Source: Sternotherus odoratus
Taxonomy: Eukaryota; Chordata; Testudines; Kinosternidae
NCBI GenBank assembly: GCA_032164245.1
Contig: JAVMKO010000002.1
Span: forward strand, 61,599,840 to 61,663,839
Length of the DNA stretch: 64,000 bases
Reading direction: 5' to 3'
Shown piece after piece: positions 12,301 through 23,804 of this stretch. Both the position numbers and the translations under genes were made by a program. The notes under the pieces are model-generated. The model was not told the DNA's origin. It made no database searches and saw only the letters and a list, made by a program, of their open reading frames with translations. Numbering within the stretch: position 1 is the stretch's first letter; every line of letters begins with the position of its first letter.

Positions 12301-15300
12301 ACATTGTCAATATTCATAGCTTCAGATACAAAAATGATACATGCAACAAATAGGATAATCATTTTCATCAAATTATAACTTTTCCAGTGACACCTCACAT
12401 AGCTTCAAGAAATACATAGATGACGACAGTGCATAAAATGCATCATAATTATGTCATAATCATATCAGAGTAATACCACTGTGAAGAATATGGGATGCAG
12501 TGTTGTGACAGGTGGATCACAGAAACTCCCTTAGTGTTGCCAGCTGATGTGCCAAGACTACCTCTGTCCCTGCTTTCCTGCCCTGCCAGTTTGGGACTCC
12601 AGAGCCCTGCCTGGTTTGAGCCAGACCCGCTAGCCTGCTGCAAACCCAGACCCAGGTCTGAACCACGTCCCCTAACAACTGTAGGCTCAATTGAAAACAT
12701 GTTAGGAAGTGTTCCTGTCTTTAACATTCAGCTCAACACCCAATGGGGTCCAAACTCCAAATAAATCCATTTACCCTGTATAAAGCGTATGCAGGAAAAA
12801 CTCATAGATTGTTCTCCCTCTATAACACTGATAGAGAGATACACACAGCTGTTTGTCCCCCAAAGTACTACTACATACTCCAGATTAATTAATAAGTGTT
12901 TTCCAAGTAGCAACAGACAGAACAAAGTGAATTGCCAAGCAAAATAAAACAGAATATGCAAGTCTACATCTAATACTGTAATAAGACTGAATACAGATAA
13001 AATCTCACCCTCAGAGATGTTTCAATAAGTTTCTTTCACAGACTAGATGCCTTCCTAGTCTGGGCACAATTCTTTCCCCCTGCTACAGCCCTTGTTCCAG
13101 CTCAGGTGGTAGCTAAGGATTTCTCATGACTGCAGCCCCCTTTGTTCAGTTCCGCATCCTTATATGGCTTTGGCACAAGGCAGGAATCATTTGTCTCTCT
13201 GGGTCCCCACCCTCTCCCCTTCTAAATGGAAAATCACCAAGTTTAAGGGCTTGACTACACTTGCAGATGTAGAGTGCTTTGAGTTAAACCAGCCTTCGGA
13301 GAGCGCACTAGGGGAAGTACCACAGTCTGTCCACACTGACAGCTGCAAGTGTAGTGGCATGGCCACATTTGCAGCACTTGAAGCTGCACTGGAAGCGGTG
13401 CATTATGGGCAGCTATCCCAGCATTCAAGTGGCTGCAACATGCTTTTCAAATGCAGGGTGGGGTGGGGTGGGGTGGAGTGTGACGGAGTGTGTTGTATAT
13501 ATATGGGGGGAGAGAGAGGGGTTTTTTGGGCTGCTGAGAGTGTGTCAGCACACAGTCTTGTAAATTCAGACCTACCTCCCTCTCCTGCCTCTCTCTCACT
13601 CACTCAAAGCAACCAGTAAATGTTTGCTTTGTCTCAGAGCAGATAAGCAGCCGGCTGTCTGAAATGGAGCTTTGAAAGGGCACTTCCACATTCCTGCAGC
13701 CAATTTCACAACAATGAGAAGAGTGGCCACTTGACTTAAGGGGATTATGGAACATTTCCGGAGGCCAATCAGAGTGCAGTAATGCAACTCCTCGTTCACA
13801 CTGATGTTGGGGCATCTAACCCAATACGCATCAGATGTTATCCCTCTCACCAAGGTGAAGTACCAGGAGCTCTCCAGCCCTGGGGTTAGAGTGCTCTATG
13901 TGTCTTGCCACTGTGGATGGGAGTAAGGTAGAGTGCTCTGGGTGGCTTTATTGTGGTATAACGTGCAAGTGTAGCCAAGGCCTCAGATTGATTTCAGTAC
14001 CAGGTGACATGGTCACATTTCTCCAAACCTTCATTCCCCCCCAGCCCGACTCACAGGAAGGCCTGCCTGCAAACAGAGCCATCCACAGTCAGTTGTCCTG
14101 GTTGATGGGAGCCATCAAGATTCCAAACCACCATTAATGGCTCACACTTACATAATTACAATAGGCCCACAGAGTTATTTCATATTTCTAGTTTCAGATA
14201 CAAGAGTGATACATTTATACAAATAGGATGACCACACTCAGTAGATTATAAGATTTGTAATGATACCGTACAAGAGACCTTTTACATGAAGCATATTTTA
14301 GTTACATTATATTCACACTCATCAGCATATTTTCATAAAATCATATAGAGTGCAATGTCACAAGTGTCAAACCCGGACCTGATCTTCTCTTCACACCTTG
14401 GAAGGGAAAACTTAAATACTGTAAACATACAGTTTTTTAGGTCATCAGACAAGACTTCCAAGCCAGCAATTCAACCAGACTACCAAAGTAATTTTTCCTT
14501 TTCCTTTCAGGAAAACTTATAGAATTTGCATCTTGTGAGTTTCTTTGGCAATTGGCACTCAGACAGTTTAACATTCTTTGGTTTATGTTCATTAAACTTC
14601 TGGATAGGATTAAATTTTGTTTTAATATACCTCTTTGGGTGAAATGTTTACGGTGGAGATAGTCTCTGGAATTCCCTTTAAAGTGATCATCTGTATTTTT
14701 TCCTCAGTCCGGCCCAAAGAGAGCATAATACATGACCCTTATGGTGTAGAGACTCTCTTCTTTGAAGTTCTTACAAAGCTGGTGGAGATGTCAACTCTGC
14801 CGTTAAAATCAGAGAGGGAAGTTATAAGGTAAGTGGCAGTGCCAACCCATTCTTAATAAATGGTACACAAATATAGAGTTAGTATTAACTTAAAACATTC
14901 TGATTATCCTGTGCTGTGTACTGTCATCTATTTTCTTGTACCAATGTTGGGATTACTCAGTTGGTAACATAGTTAGTACAAGCTCACTTCTGCCCCAGGT
15001 CTTGGGTTTCAAACCAAGAGATGTTCTAACATTGAAGTTCAGTATTGAGGTTATACTGTTAAAGTGGCTGTTTAGATTAGCGTTAATCCTAGATCCTAGT
15101 GTTTCTCTGGTGATTCTCCAACAATTGCATTAGGTCTTTGGCTACAGCGTTGCACTGGGAGCTCAAATCCATCAGAACCCTTAAGTCTTTTTCATAGTCT
15201 CCCATCCTGTAAATGTGGTCTATATTCTTTGTTCCTGTATATATAACTTTACATTTGGCTGTATTAAAATGCATATCGTTTGCTTGTGTCCAATTTACCA

Positions 15301-18300
15301 AGTAATCTGTCCTCTTCATTATTTATCTCTCTCCCAATCTTTGTGTCATTTTGTTTTCTTTCTGGTTGCTGTGGGACCCAATTTTCCAGGGTGGTATTCA
15401 ACTATCATAACCATGTAAATGTAAAAAGAACGAGGAGTACTTGTGGCACCTTAGAGACTAACCAATTTATTTGGGCATAAGCTTTCGTGAGCTAGGGACT
15501 CTAGTCTAATGGGTGCTGAGATGAACCCGTGTCCCCATTTTGTCAGGGATATTTTTAGCGAAAGTCAGGGACTGGTCAGGGATTTCTGTGAATTTTTGTT
15601 TATTGCCCATGACCTGTCTATGACTTTTACTAAAATATTCGTGACAAAATCTTAGCCTTAGTGATAACAAAAGATGTTGTTTTTTTTAATCTGGCATTAT
15701 GGATGATTTCAACTACTCTGCATATTGCCTGACATTTGTCTATTCTTAATGAATCCCGTTTGATCTGGATTTATATTAGCCAAGAGCATATACTGCATTT
15801 GCCTAGGAAATAGTTTTGCTAAAATCTTTGTCATGGTTCAACAGCGATATGGGTCTATACAAGGTCTTCTCCATTTTTAGGGAGAACAGCCTCAGTAGCT
15901 TCTTTAATAGGTTGCGGAAGTTCCTCCCCAAACAGAATAGCGTTGATGGTACCTCTCAAGGAACCCACTAATAGCTCCTATACCTTGTGAAATTCAGCTA
16001 GAAAGCTATCAGAACCTGGAGTTTCATACTTGCTATTGCCTGTAGGATATCTTCTTCTGTTACTGTATTTCATTATCTAAAGTTTCTTTATCAATTTTGC
16101 TTATCTTTGGCAAGCTTGTACTTCCAGATATGTTTAAATAAGTTCAGAACTCGGAGTAACTGAGATATGGAAATTTTTATTAAATAAAAAGTAAATGTAG
16201 CACATATTTTATTGGTTTGTAACTGTTCTATGCTGATTGTTTATATTTGGTGGAATAATACATTGCTCTTGAATCCGTTTAAGCTTTTGAGCCAATAGTC
16301 TATTACTCTTTATTTCCCTTTTCATAAAATTTGTGCTTTGTATACTTATGGGTTTTTTCAATGGAATTTGTTATCAATATGTTCAGTTTCCCCCTAATAT
16401 TAGTTAATGGTTGATATTGTTTTTTTAACCTGTATTTTTATGGATATCTTGTAAGCTTTTTATCTCCTGTTCTAGTTGTTCTTGAGCTCTTTCTTTTTTT
16501 AAGTTGAAAAACTCTGCATATCAACTGAAGGCCTAAATACTGCTTTCCCTGCCACCCAGAGAAGGCCTCTTTTTATATTGTCTGTGTCATTTATTTGAAA
16601 AATTTTTTTTTTCTCATTTAATTGCTTCAACCTGATCTTTTTCTTGGAGAAACAAGCAATTCATTTTTTCAAAAAAGTTACTTTTTGGGACCCATTCAAG
16701 TGATCAGATGTTATTTCCACTGGTACATGATCTTAATGCTGCCAATTTCTGTAGCTTCTGCCTGCTTCATTAAGGATTTAGAGATTAATATTAACTCTGT
16801 TCTAGTATATAACTGAGGTGTGAATACAATATGTAATCTCTTTCCTTGGGTGCAATTCTCTGCAGCAATCTGGGAGACTGACTGTTGGCATTGAGAGCTC
16901 CAACAATGTACCTACCTGTTTCCCTATCTCCTTAGTCTTTTTTATCAGATTTGTCCAGTGATTTCCCCAGGAATTGAAATGGGGGGGGGGTGTTCGAATT
17001 TATGGGGGGAAGGTTAGGGCGGATGGGAATGAGGGTGAAGGTGGGCTGTATGTAGGGTGACCAGACAGCAAATGTGAAAAATAGGGACTGGGGATAGGGG
17101 GTAATAGGAGTCTAGATAAGAAAAAGACCCAAAAATCGGGACTCTCCTTATAAAATCAGGATATCTGGTCACCCTAGCTCTATAGCACCATATTAAAAAC
17201 TGAAAAATGTTTCATGACCATTTTATTAGATTTAATTCATGTTTTAAAATAATCACACAAATTAAAGTTGGCTATTCCAGGCTTCTGTGAAGCACTACAT
17301 CTACATCCTTATTGGTTTCTTGTTATAATTTTGCAGAACTCTGTTAATAAATTTCTTGAATGCAATGCGTTCATCTTTGGTGGCTTCTCGTCTGGTACTT
17401 CCATTCCTTCAACTGATGTGCTCATTAGTTCAATCACATGATCAGGCAGAAGTCGACTTCTTTCAGAACACAAAATTCTATTCAATGATGAAAAAGAATG
17501 CTCGACTGTAGCTGCTGTTACTGGGAGTAACAAGAGATGAATTCCTTCTTTTTTCATCCCAGGAAACGTAGCATAAAGATTGGGTGGAGCCACTAGTGAT
17601 GATAAAAAAAAAGTTGAAGTCAAATCTTCATTCATTAATTGTATGAAATTCCACTCTGTGTTCAAATTCTCTATTCTGTCCTGAGCACAGGGCAGTCTCA
17701 TTGCTTGTAGTGCTTCACTCCACTCAACTGTCGGTGTTTTATAGAACAGGGATCTGTAAAAGCTATGTAGAGATTGAGTAGAATCTAGAAGTCGCTGTTG
17801 TACATTTTTAATAATCTAGTCTTTACTTGTTCGGTTGTCTTAACAAACACTTCTTGTCCTCGTCACTTAAGAATTCAATATAAATGCCTTCATTAGTCAA
17901 CTTCTGGACTGAAGTCTTTGCTTCTTCCAGTACTTTTTCAATGGATAGCTCTCTGATTGATCCAGTGTAGCTTCTGTTGCTGGACCCACTTCCCGCCCCC
18001 TAACTACCCAATCCAACACCCCCCACTCCTTGTCCCTTGATCACCCCCTCCGAAGACCACCCCCTCCGAAGACCCCCTCCGAAGACCCCCTCCGAAGACG
18101 TTTAACGAGACGCGATAAATCGATCACCAAAAGATCGATCCCTGCCGGCTCAAGTGAAGACAAGCCCTAAATTATTATCATGGTTGCTTCTGTCCTTGAA
18201 GTGCCTAAGAGGCCCAGGCAGGGAGAGCAGTGCCATATGTGCTGTCTTCACTTTTACTTCTTCCAGACAGCTCAGATGTAACAACTCCACAACTAAAGTT

Positions 18301-21300
18301 TTTTATATATCAGATTGGGCTTCCTCCTTCACTGGTTTTAGGCAGCTCCTATATTTCTGGTGTTGCTCCTTCTCTATCTGTTTTCTATATCAGCTAATTT
18401 AAACTGCATCTCCCTCTCCGTGTATTCCATCAGTGCCCTGTGGCTCTGCAGCTTTGTTTCTCTCTCACTTTCTTCTCTGAGGCCAGTCTCTAGCACAGCG
18501 ATTTGCTCTTCCATGTCTTCGGCTTACTTCTTTACTGCAAGAAGTTGGTCATCAGATCCTCTCTCATGGCCTTAAACTCAGAGATCATCTCCAGAACATC
18601 TGTTTTCGTTGCCATTTGTTTCCTCAGCCATGACATTTCTTCTGATTTGGCTGCAGAGTCTTCGTGTGGTGTCTGAGAGGTCTCTCCACGCTGTGAGCAG
18701 AAAACACTCTTTTCAGTGAGGTATCTTTTTAATTTTTTTTATTTTCTTGGCAAATGTATCCTTGCAACTCTGTGCTTTTCTTTTGTGGAATTTAGTAGGT
18801 TTGGGGCATTGGTGGAGGCAGATTCCTTTGCTCTCCCCTCAAAGTTCAAGCTTCGGGCAGCTATGTTATTCTGGCCCTCCGTTGATCTCCTCAACACAGA
18901 TATTTTTAATGTAATCTTTCTATTTTTTTATACAAAAAACACTGGAAACAAATTAAGGGGGGAGAATTAAGGGAATACATTTGAAAAAAAATTGTGTATC
19001 CAGCCTGTGGTGGATCTGGATATTTCTTTATATGGAGATATACCTATCTCATAGAACTGGAAGGACCTTGAAAGGTCATCCAGTCCAGCCCCGCCTACAC
19101 TAGCAGGACCAAGTACTGTCCCCTGACAGATTTTTTGCCCCAGTTCCCTAAATGGCCCCCTCAAAGATTAAACTCACAATCCTGGGTTTAGGAGGCCAAT
19201 GCTCAAACCACTGAGCTATCCCTCCCCTCCTCATTTATATAGTTGGGTGCCAGTAGCCAAAGGAGCCTAAGTGACTTTTGGAAATTAGACTTAGAAGCCC
19301 ATATCATTTTGGCAGCTTTGAAAAAATTTCCCTTGGTCCATGATGTATTGATAGTTTCATCCTCCAGATATAGTAACTGAGTTTTATTTTCCTAGTTATT
19401 ATGAGATAAAGCAAAGAAACTTCTGGAGGAGCTTTCAGCGGAAGAGTCCCACTGACTACCCGAAGACCTCACCAAATAGAAAACGCAGTGGTCTTACTTA
19501 TTTTTGCCAGGCTTCTCGGCTAATAGGGCTCCCTACCAGCCAACTGTTGAAAACTCTACACAGCCTAAGTGATACTGCCAGCTGTAAGAACTATTATTTT
19601 CTCTCAGTGCATAATTACTTTAATTTGCATCTCTCCTTAGCTGACTATGTTTTCATATGGAAAATGAGAAAATCTTTCTTCTAGGGGCACATATTGTCAT
19701 TGGTCCAAGGTGTGGAAAAAGTAGGTCAGATTGAGAATGAGGCTTGCTAATGGGAGGAAGGAGTATGTAAGGTGTGGAAGCAGGAGTAGGGCTGGCTGCA
19801 AGAGAAAGGGGATTTGTAAGTGCTTGACATTGCAGGAGGATTTGCAGACATGCCATCTCTCACAAATTTCTCATGAAAGATGCGATTTCTAAGCAAAATT
19901 AAGCCTCACTCATGATCTCACAATAGAACTCTCAAATCTCAGGATTTTGTGCAGCGGAGCTCTAGCTGTCAGCATGGAATGTGGGAGAGGGCACCCCTCA
20001 GCATCTCCCCAAGGCCTGGAGAGGGTGAAGAACCCTAATAGGAGCAGAGGAGAGGTGGGAGAGCTGAACTATGGGTGTTCTCTCTGTGTAGTTCTAATAC
20101 TGAAGTGTGCGAGATTCTCTAGCAACAAGATTCTGAGGTTCCCAAATTCCACTGCATGGCAGAGTTTAGAAAAATGTAATAGAGTGTTGGATGCAATGCT
20201 GCTTACTGAGGATGTGTGACAAGAAAAGGAGAAAGGGATAGACTTGTGTTATTTAAACTGTAGCTCCTGCTTCTCTGAAAAGAAGAGCAATGATTGAGAT
20301 GGAACTGCACTGGTACAAAGGAGCTCTGGTAATGCAAAGCATGTTACAGAGACACTGGTGCTCTGATTGGAGGGCCAGAAATGGGTTTGGAGACTGTCCT
20401 GACCCCTCCGATCCCATTGCCACAATAATATCATAAAAATGTAGGATTGGAAGGCACATCTTGTCCAGTTCCCTGCATTGAGGCAGAACTAAATATTATC
20501 TAGACCAGGGGTCGGCAACCTTTGAGAAATAGTGTGCCAAGTCTTCATTAATTTAAGGTTTTCCGTGCCAGTAATACAATTTACTTTTACAGGGGCAGGT
20601 GGAGGGAACCTGAGACCAGCAGACGGAACTCCAGACCAGCAGCAGGCTAAGCTGCCAAGCCCACTGTCAGTCAGGGGTTCTGGCCACTGGCCCCGCTCAG
20701 CCTGCTGACGGCCCAGGGTTTGTCCATCCAGGCTGGCAGCGGGCTGAGCGGGGCTGGCGGCCGGGACCTGCCTCACATTGGGATACATGCACCCATATAT
20801 TACATGTGCATTTCAGATTTCCAGTCAAAGCTTTGTCCCTTGCTAATTCCTTTCATATTTTTTCCCTTTGCTAGTGTCTGATAGCCCTTATGCCACAATA
20901 CCACGCTCATTGCGAACCTGTCAGGATAGAAGAGTGAGACTGAAACCTCTGAGACACAGACCTATGCTGGGGGAAAAGAGCAATAAGGAGTCCAACCCTA
21001 ATTCTGAGGACAGACAGGTGAGAACAGGGATTTCTCTCTGGGAAAACTGCTGTAAAACTTTGCAGTTGTCTTGATGGCAAAACTAGGCTGGTCAGAACCC
21101 TGAAGAATATACTGTCAGTTGGGTACAATCCATCAACCTCAGTGAGTGCATGATTAGGTGTTTAATAGGCCTACATCTTTAACGTCTGTTTCTTTGATCA
21201 TGGCAAAGATCTGTGTTAGCGTGTAAGGACCCATCCCCCATACAGCAAAGAGTTAAAATCTACGATGTCATGCCATGAATTTTATGTCTCCTGGGAAGTG

Positions 21301-22475
21301 GAGGAGTTAAGTTTTATTTAAATATTTGATTCTACAGAATTTATTATAAATCAGTGTCCTAGGGGTAATTTCAGAGTATTACAATAGAAAAAAGGTAATC
21401 CCACTTATAAGGGGAAAATATATATCTTTAGGCTGTAACCCAGCTATTCTGCAATGACTGGAGTTTAGTTAATATGTTCACTGGTGGTATTCTGAATATT
21501 GGAGAGGCAGTGGGAAAAGAGGGGGAATATATGGAATGTCCCTACATGTGAGTGGTCCTGCTGCCATGAAGAATCTCCATCAAATCAAGAAAGGAAACTG
21601 AAACAAGAAGTGTTTTCTTTAGGGTATATAATAAATATAATCCTAAAGTTCCCCCTGTCTAAGGTCAGAGAATCAGTGGAGCTCAGGATTAAGCAAAACT
21701 CCTTAATTCCCTCTTTCTTCTGGGTCAATGCAAACAAATAAAATCACCCTAAACTCTTTCCCACATCTGCATCTATTCAGGACAGAAACAAAATTCCCAT
21801 TTCCCTTTTCTGCAGGGAGTGGGGAAGGGCAAGGTTAAACAAACAAACTCGCCAGCTGTTTGGCTCTCCAGCTAGGGACTGCTTCTTTCTCCTTGTACAT
21901 GTTAAATGAACACATCATTGACCATAGTTTTTATATAAGTAATTAATACGCTACACTTTGCATTGGTAAATACCTGTCCAAGTGCTTTAGCTTTAACCTG
22001 GACAATCCCAAATGTGTAAACATAGAGGATCCATGCCAGTGACACAAGGAGGTGGAGGACTAAAGCAGAGAAGGAGCCGGAGATTTGATTTTTGTGGACA
22101 TCAGCCTCACATGTGTCATGCATAGTGGGCTGGCAAAGTCTCCATTCCCATGCAAATTCTGACTGAGAAATAAGTAAAAATCCAGGACCACATCGTACAT
22201 ACACACTCCTTCATCCTTGCTTCATCCCATCACCATCTCTGTCTGTTTTAGTGTCCCACTTATCTTGATGGCAAAGAAAGGCTAATGATCTAATATACAG
22301 CAGTATGAGATTAGAATCTGAAATAACGAAATTGATGTAAAGAGTTATTCTTTGTATATCAATGTGAGAATAGTCATGCCTTATAATTAAGCAAAAAGGA
22401 GGGAAATCCTCCTTTCTGAAACTGACCTCTGACTCTTTTTTTCTTCTTCAGAAAGCTGGAACATCAAGTCAGTGA
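6323..22475 (+). CDS. EF-hand protein gene, 3' part (nine exons reconstructed); EFCAB3/EFCAB13/SPATA21-like
   Basis: Proposed exons: 6323-6852, 8907-8992, 9509-9649, 10325-10396, 14511-14534 (24-nt microexon, least certain), 14708-14828, 19396-19583, 20875-21017, 22452-22475 (TGA at 22473). All have AG/GT borders, and their phases join without a break into 442 residues. The first exon encodes an acidic region with a degenerate repeat of about 23 residues (KTEAHVQSSN, KTEALVQSSN) and an eight-Glu run. Next comes an EF-hand pair: LTQKQIAAFKDVFKVFS, then the loop DIDGDGQVNFTD, with Asp rather than Glu at position 12. The first hand lacks a proper loop. A helical segment (ETLFFEVLTKLVEM) and a basic tail follow. 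Such proteins bind calcium and are often testis or cilia associated. Exact orthology is not certain; upstream exons are missing. Confidence 0.75.
7231..7700. repeat. Possible LTR fragment (endogenous retrovirus-like)
   Basis: The stretch has the look of a reptile LTR remnant (AATAAA near 7279, mixed AT-rich and C-rich parts, a C17-like homopolymer near 7686). No terminal TG/CA pair or target duplication could be fixed. Confidence 0.25.
7731..8087. mobile_element. hAT-type MITE with 8-bp target duplication
   Basis: Direct repeats GATTTCAG flank the element at 7723-7730 and 8088-8095. Ends are imperfectly inverted (ATAGGCGCCGATA and TCTACACCTAT). The interior is CCCC/GGGG rich with the core TTGTTTTGTGGCGGCAAGCA shared with the copy at 28288. 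It lies in an intron of the EF-hand gene. Confidence 0.7.
10540..11395 (-). repeat. ERV-type LTR remnant, minus orientation, borders approximate
   Basis: On the minus strand a TATA-like box (plus CCCTTATATAGC near 11250) precedes a polyadenylation signal (plus TTTATT near 10911). The texture matches abundant reptile retroviral LTRs. It lies in the EF-hand gene's large intron. Confidence 0.4.
11458..11868. mobile_element. hAT-type MITE with perfect 8-bp target duplication
   Basis: TCCTAAGG is found at 11450-11457 and 11869-11876. Terminal inverted repeats are CAGGGGTGGCCA on the left and TGGCCACCCCCCTG on the right. The internal core TTGTTTCAAGGCATGCAGGA is shared with the 28288 element. Confidence 0.85.
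11968..12268. mobile_element. GC-rich MITE-like repeat
   Basis: Imperfect inverted ends (AGAGCTGTCC on the left, GGACAGCCCT on the right) enclose G-rich DNA without a gene. The family is not identified. Confidence 0.4.
12520..13240 (-). repeat. ERV-type LTR remnant, minus orientation, borders approximate
   Basis: Contains a TATA-like box on the minus strand (plus CCTTATATGGC near 13160) and sequence with the composition of turtle retroviral LTRs. It resembles but does not copy the LTR at 10540. Confidence 0.35.
13247..13982. mobile_element. Harbinger-like MITE, about 736 bp
   Basis: The ends are inverted over about 20 bases: GGGCTTGACTACACTTGCA on the left and TGCAAGTGTAGCCAAGGCC on the right. 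Flanking triplets TAA and TCA are compatible with a 3-bp duplication with one change. It contains a short GGGGT tandem run near 13456-13480. Confidence 0.6.
15089..15330 (-). mobile_element. CR1 LINE fragment (end of reverse transcriptase)
   Basis: The minus-strand translation contains NDMHFNTAKCKVIYTG followed by YEKDLRVLMD and QCNAVAK. This pattern (W-x-M-x-FN-x-x-KC-x-V followed by EKDLGV) is characteristic of the CR1 reverse transcriptase C-terminus. It is a degraded piece. Confidence 0.75.
15433..15500. repeat. Dispersed reptile repeat fragment (GTACTTGTGGCACCTTAGAG type)
   Basis: The motif GTGGCACCTTAGAGACTAAC plus ATAAGCTTTCGTGAGCTA recurs in variant form at 47217-47310 and 50386-50450. 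The family was not classified. Confidence 0.5.
15655..16560 (-). mobile_element. L1/Tx1-type LINE ORF2 remnant, degraded
   Basis: Minus-strand translation contains DSFLAEFHKV and EATEAVLPKNGEDLV, matching the sense of the L1-clade reverse transcriptase motifs (PGPDGF-x-x-EFY and LIPKPGKD). Stops and frame changes are frequent. A possible ORF1-like piece lies at 18300-18660. Confidence 0.45.
17053..17176. mobile_element. Short MITE with TAGGGTGACCAGA inverted ends
   Basis: The left end TAGGGTGACCAGA and right end TCTGGTCACCCTA are perfect inverted repeats around 124 bp. The terminal TA may be part of the target duplication, suggesting a Tc1/mariner-like origin. Confidence 0.65.
17309..17970 (-). 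pseudogene. hAT transposase remnant with C-terminal dimerisation domain
   Basis: An open stretch of 130 residues on the minus strand (17701-17309) holds LPVTAATVEHSFSSLNRIL and RSRLLPDHVIELM, the hallmark of the hAT dimerisation domain near the transposase C-terminus. Upstream on the same strand (to about 17970) further fragments such as GIYIEFLSDEDKKCL are readable but broken by stops. It lies in an EF-hand gene intron and is not a working gene. Confidence 0.7.
18040..18167. mobile_element. Harbinger-like MITE fragment plus short tandem CCCCCTCCGAAGA repeat
   Basis: The right end AAGTGAAGACAAGCCC and internal GACGCGATAAATCGATC match the complete MITE at 23905-24192. About four direct copies of a CCTCCGAAGACC unit precede it (about 18046-18100). 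Confidence 0.55.
18300..18660 (-). mobile_element. Possible L1-type ORF1 remnant
   Basis: The minus strand reads MATKTDVLEMISEF followed by a broken coiled-coil-like segment, which resembles the N-terminal half of L1/Tx1 ORF1 proteins. It may belong to the same old insertion as 15655-16560, split by later insertions. Confidence 0.3.
19041..19230 (-). mobile_element. tRNA-derived SINE with CR1-like tail (tortoise Cry I-like)
   Basis: On the minus strand the head reads GGGATAGCTCAGTGGTTTGA, a pol III box A, followed by a box B-like GGATTGTGAGTTTAATC. The 3' tail (plus strand CATAGAACTGGAAGGACCTT) is the CR1-type terminus. This combination is known from SINEs of hidden-necked turtles and is a main support for the host call. 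Confidence 0.7.
20506..20785. mobile_element. hAT MITE fragment (CAGGGGTCGGCAACCTT end)
   Basis: The left terminal repeat is intact and belongs to the family of the complete element at 40256-40472. The right end is not recognisable. It sits 90 bp upstream of the exon at 20875. Confidence 0.55.
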
Positions 22476-22647
22476 ATTGAATCTCACCCAGTTCTGAATG
22501 TATGAATTCTTTCTTCATTTTCAGTAATGAATACTCTGAAACTCTAACCAAAAACTATCCAGGCACAATACTATATAACAAGAAAGGCGTCTGTAACAAA
22601 TTGAATTCTAACTCATCGACTACTTCATGATTCAGTATACTTTTATA

Positions 22648-23308
22648 GGTACGTCTTCACTACAGCACTAAGTCGATTTCCCTTAAGTCGATTTTCTAAA
22701 GTAGACTTTAGAAAATGGACTTAGTGCATCCCCACAGAGGACAGCAACTCCGTGTCTGTCCTTAAAACTTTTGCAGGGGTCAACATAGGGAGTGTTGCAC
22801 TGTGGGTAAGTATCCCACAGTGCCAGGAGTCCCCAGCTGTCACCACCTTTCGGGGCAGCCAGGCACGCTCCCCAGGGGACCAGCCCCAGTCTGAGCAGCT
22901 CTGTGGAAACCCCCCCCCCCCAGATCAGCCCCGCGCCGGACCCCCCGCCTGCCCGGAGCAGCTCCGCGAACCCCCCCCCCCCCCCCCCGCCCACCGGATC
23001 AGCCCCTTGCCGGCTCCCCCCGCCCGAGCAGGGGCGGGGGGAGCCAGCGCGGGGCTGTTCAGGTGGGCGGGGGGGTTCATGGAGCTGCTCGGAAGGTCAG
23101 AGGCTTAATGTCACCTGCATCCTCAGTAGCTGAAAATCGACCTAGAGAGAGGTCGATTTTAGCTACGCCTCTGGTTAGGGAGGAGTTATAAAGTCGATTT
23201 TAAGGTCCCTTAAAATCAACTTTAAGGGCATGCAGGTGAGGACGGGTACAGGCTTAAATCGACTTTAGCCTGCTAAAGTCGACTTTAAGCCCTAGTGGGG
23301 ACCAGGGC
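22648..23308. mobile_element. Harbinger/Tc1-like MITE with palindromic AAAGTCGACTTT motifs
   Basis: The ends GTACGTCTTCACTA and TAGTGGGGACCAGGGC are inverted and flanked by TATA. The interior repeats the palindrome-like unit AAGTCGATTT/AAATCGACTT many times and carries long C runs near 22911 and 22972. Confidence 0.6.
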
Positions 23309-23804
23309 TATAACACTTACTCCTGCAGCTGGCCATGGGAGGCAGGCAGGGTGTGTGTGTCTGGACTAGGGTGGGGGCAGCGCAGCTGGGCTCTTGGAGG
23401 AAGGGTGCAAGTGTCTGGGCTGGGGGATCATCCCACAGCTGGGCTCTGGAGGCTAGTGAGTGCGAGTGTCTGAGATGGGGAGGGGTGCACAGCTGAGTGG
23501 TGGGGGATCAGGGCGAGTGTGTGGACTCGGGTGCCCTGCAGCTGGGCTCGGGGGGGGGAGGGGGGGGGAACTGTGTAGTATCTGTTTCCCTGGTTGGGCT
23601 CTGGGTGGGGCGGGAGCAGAGAAACACGCACTGGATTGTTATATGAGTTTCTTTAACTCTTCTGCTGGGGGGATTTTTTTGTCTGTAACGTTCTAGACAT
23701 AGTTGCTGACAGGTATTTTGAAATAAATTACCAAAATAATTGAAATTGGTATGATTATATAGTGTTATTTTGAGAAATAAAATATGCAGAATTTTAAAAT
23801 ATAT

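Noticed and set aside
14340..14510. Alternative exons around the microexon
   Set aside because: No other acceptor-donor pair kept the reading phase of the EF-hand gene.
22752..23108. 118-codon Pro-rich frame
   Set aside because: Product of homopolymer C runs within a MITE.
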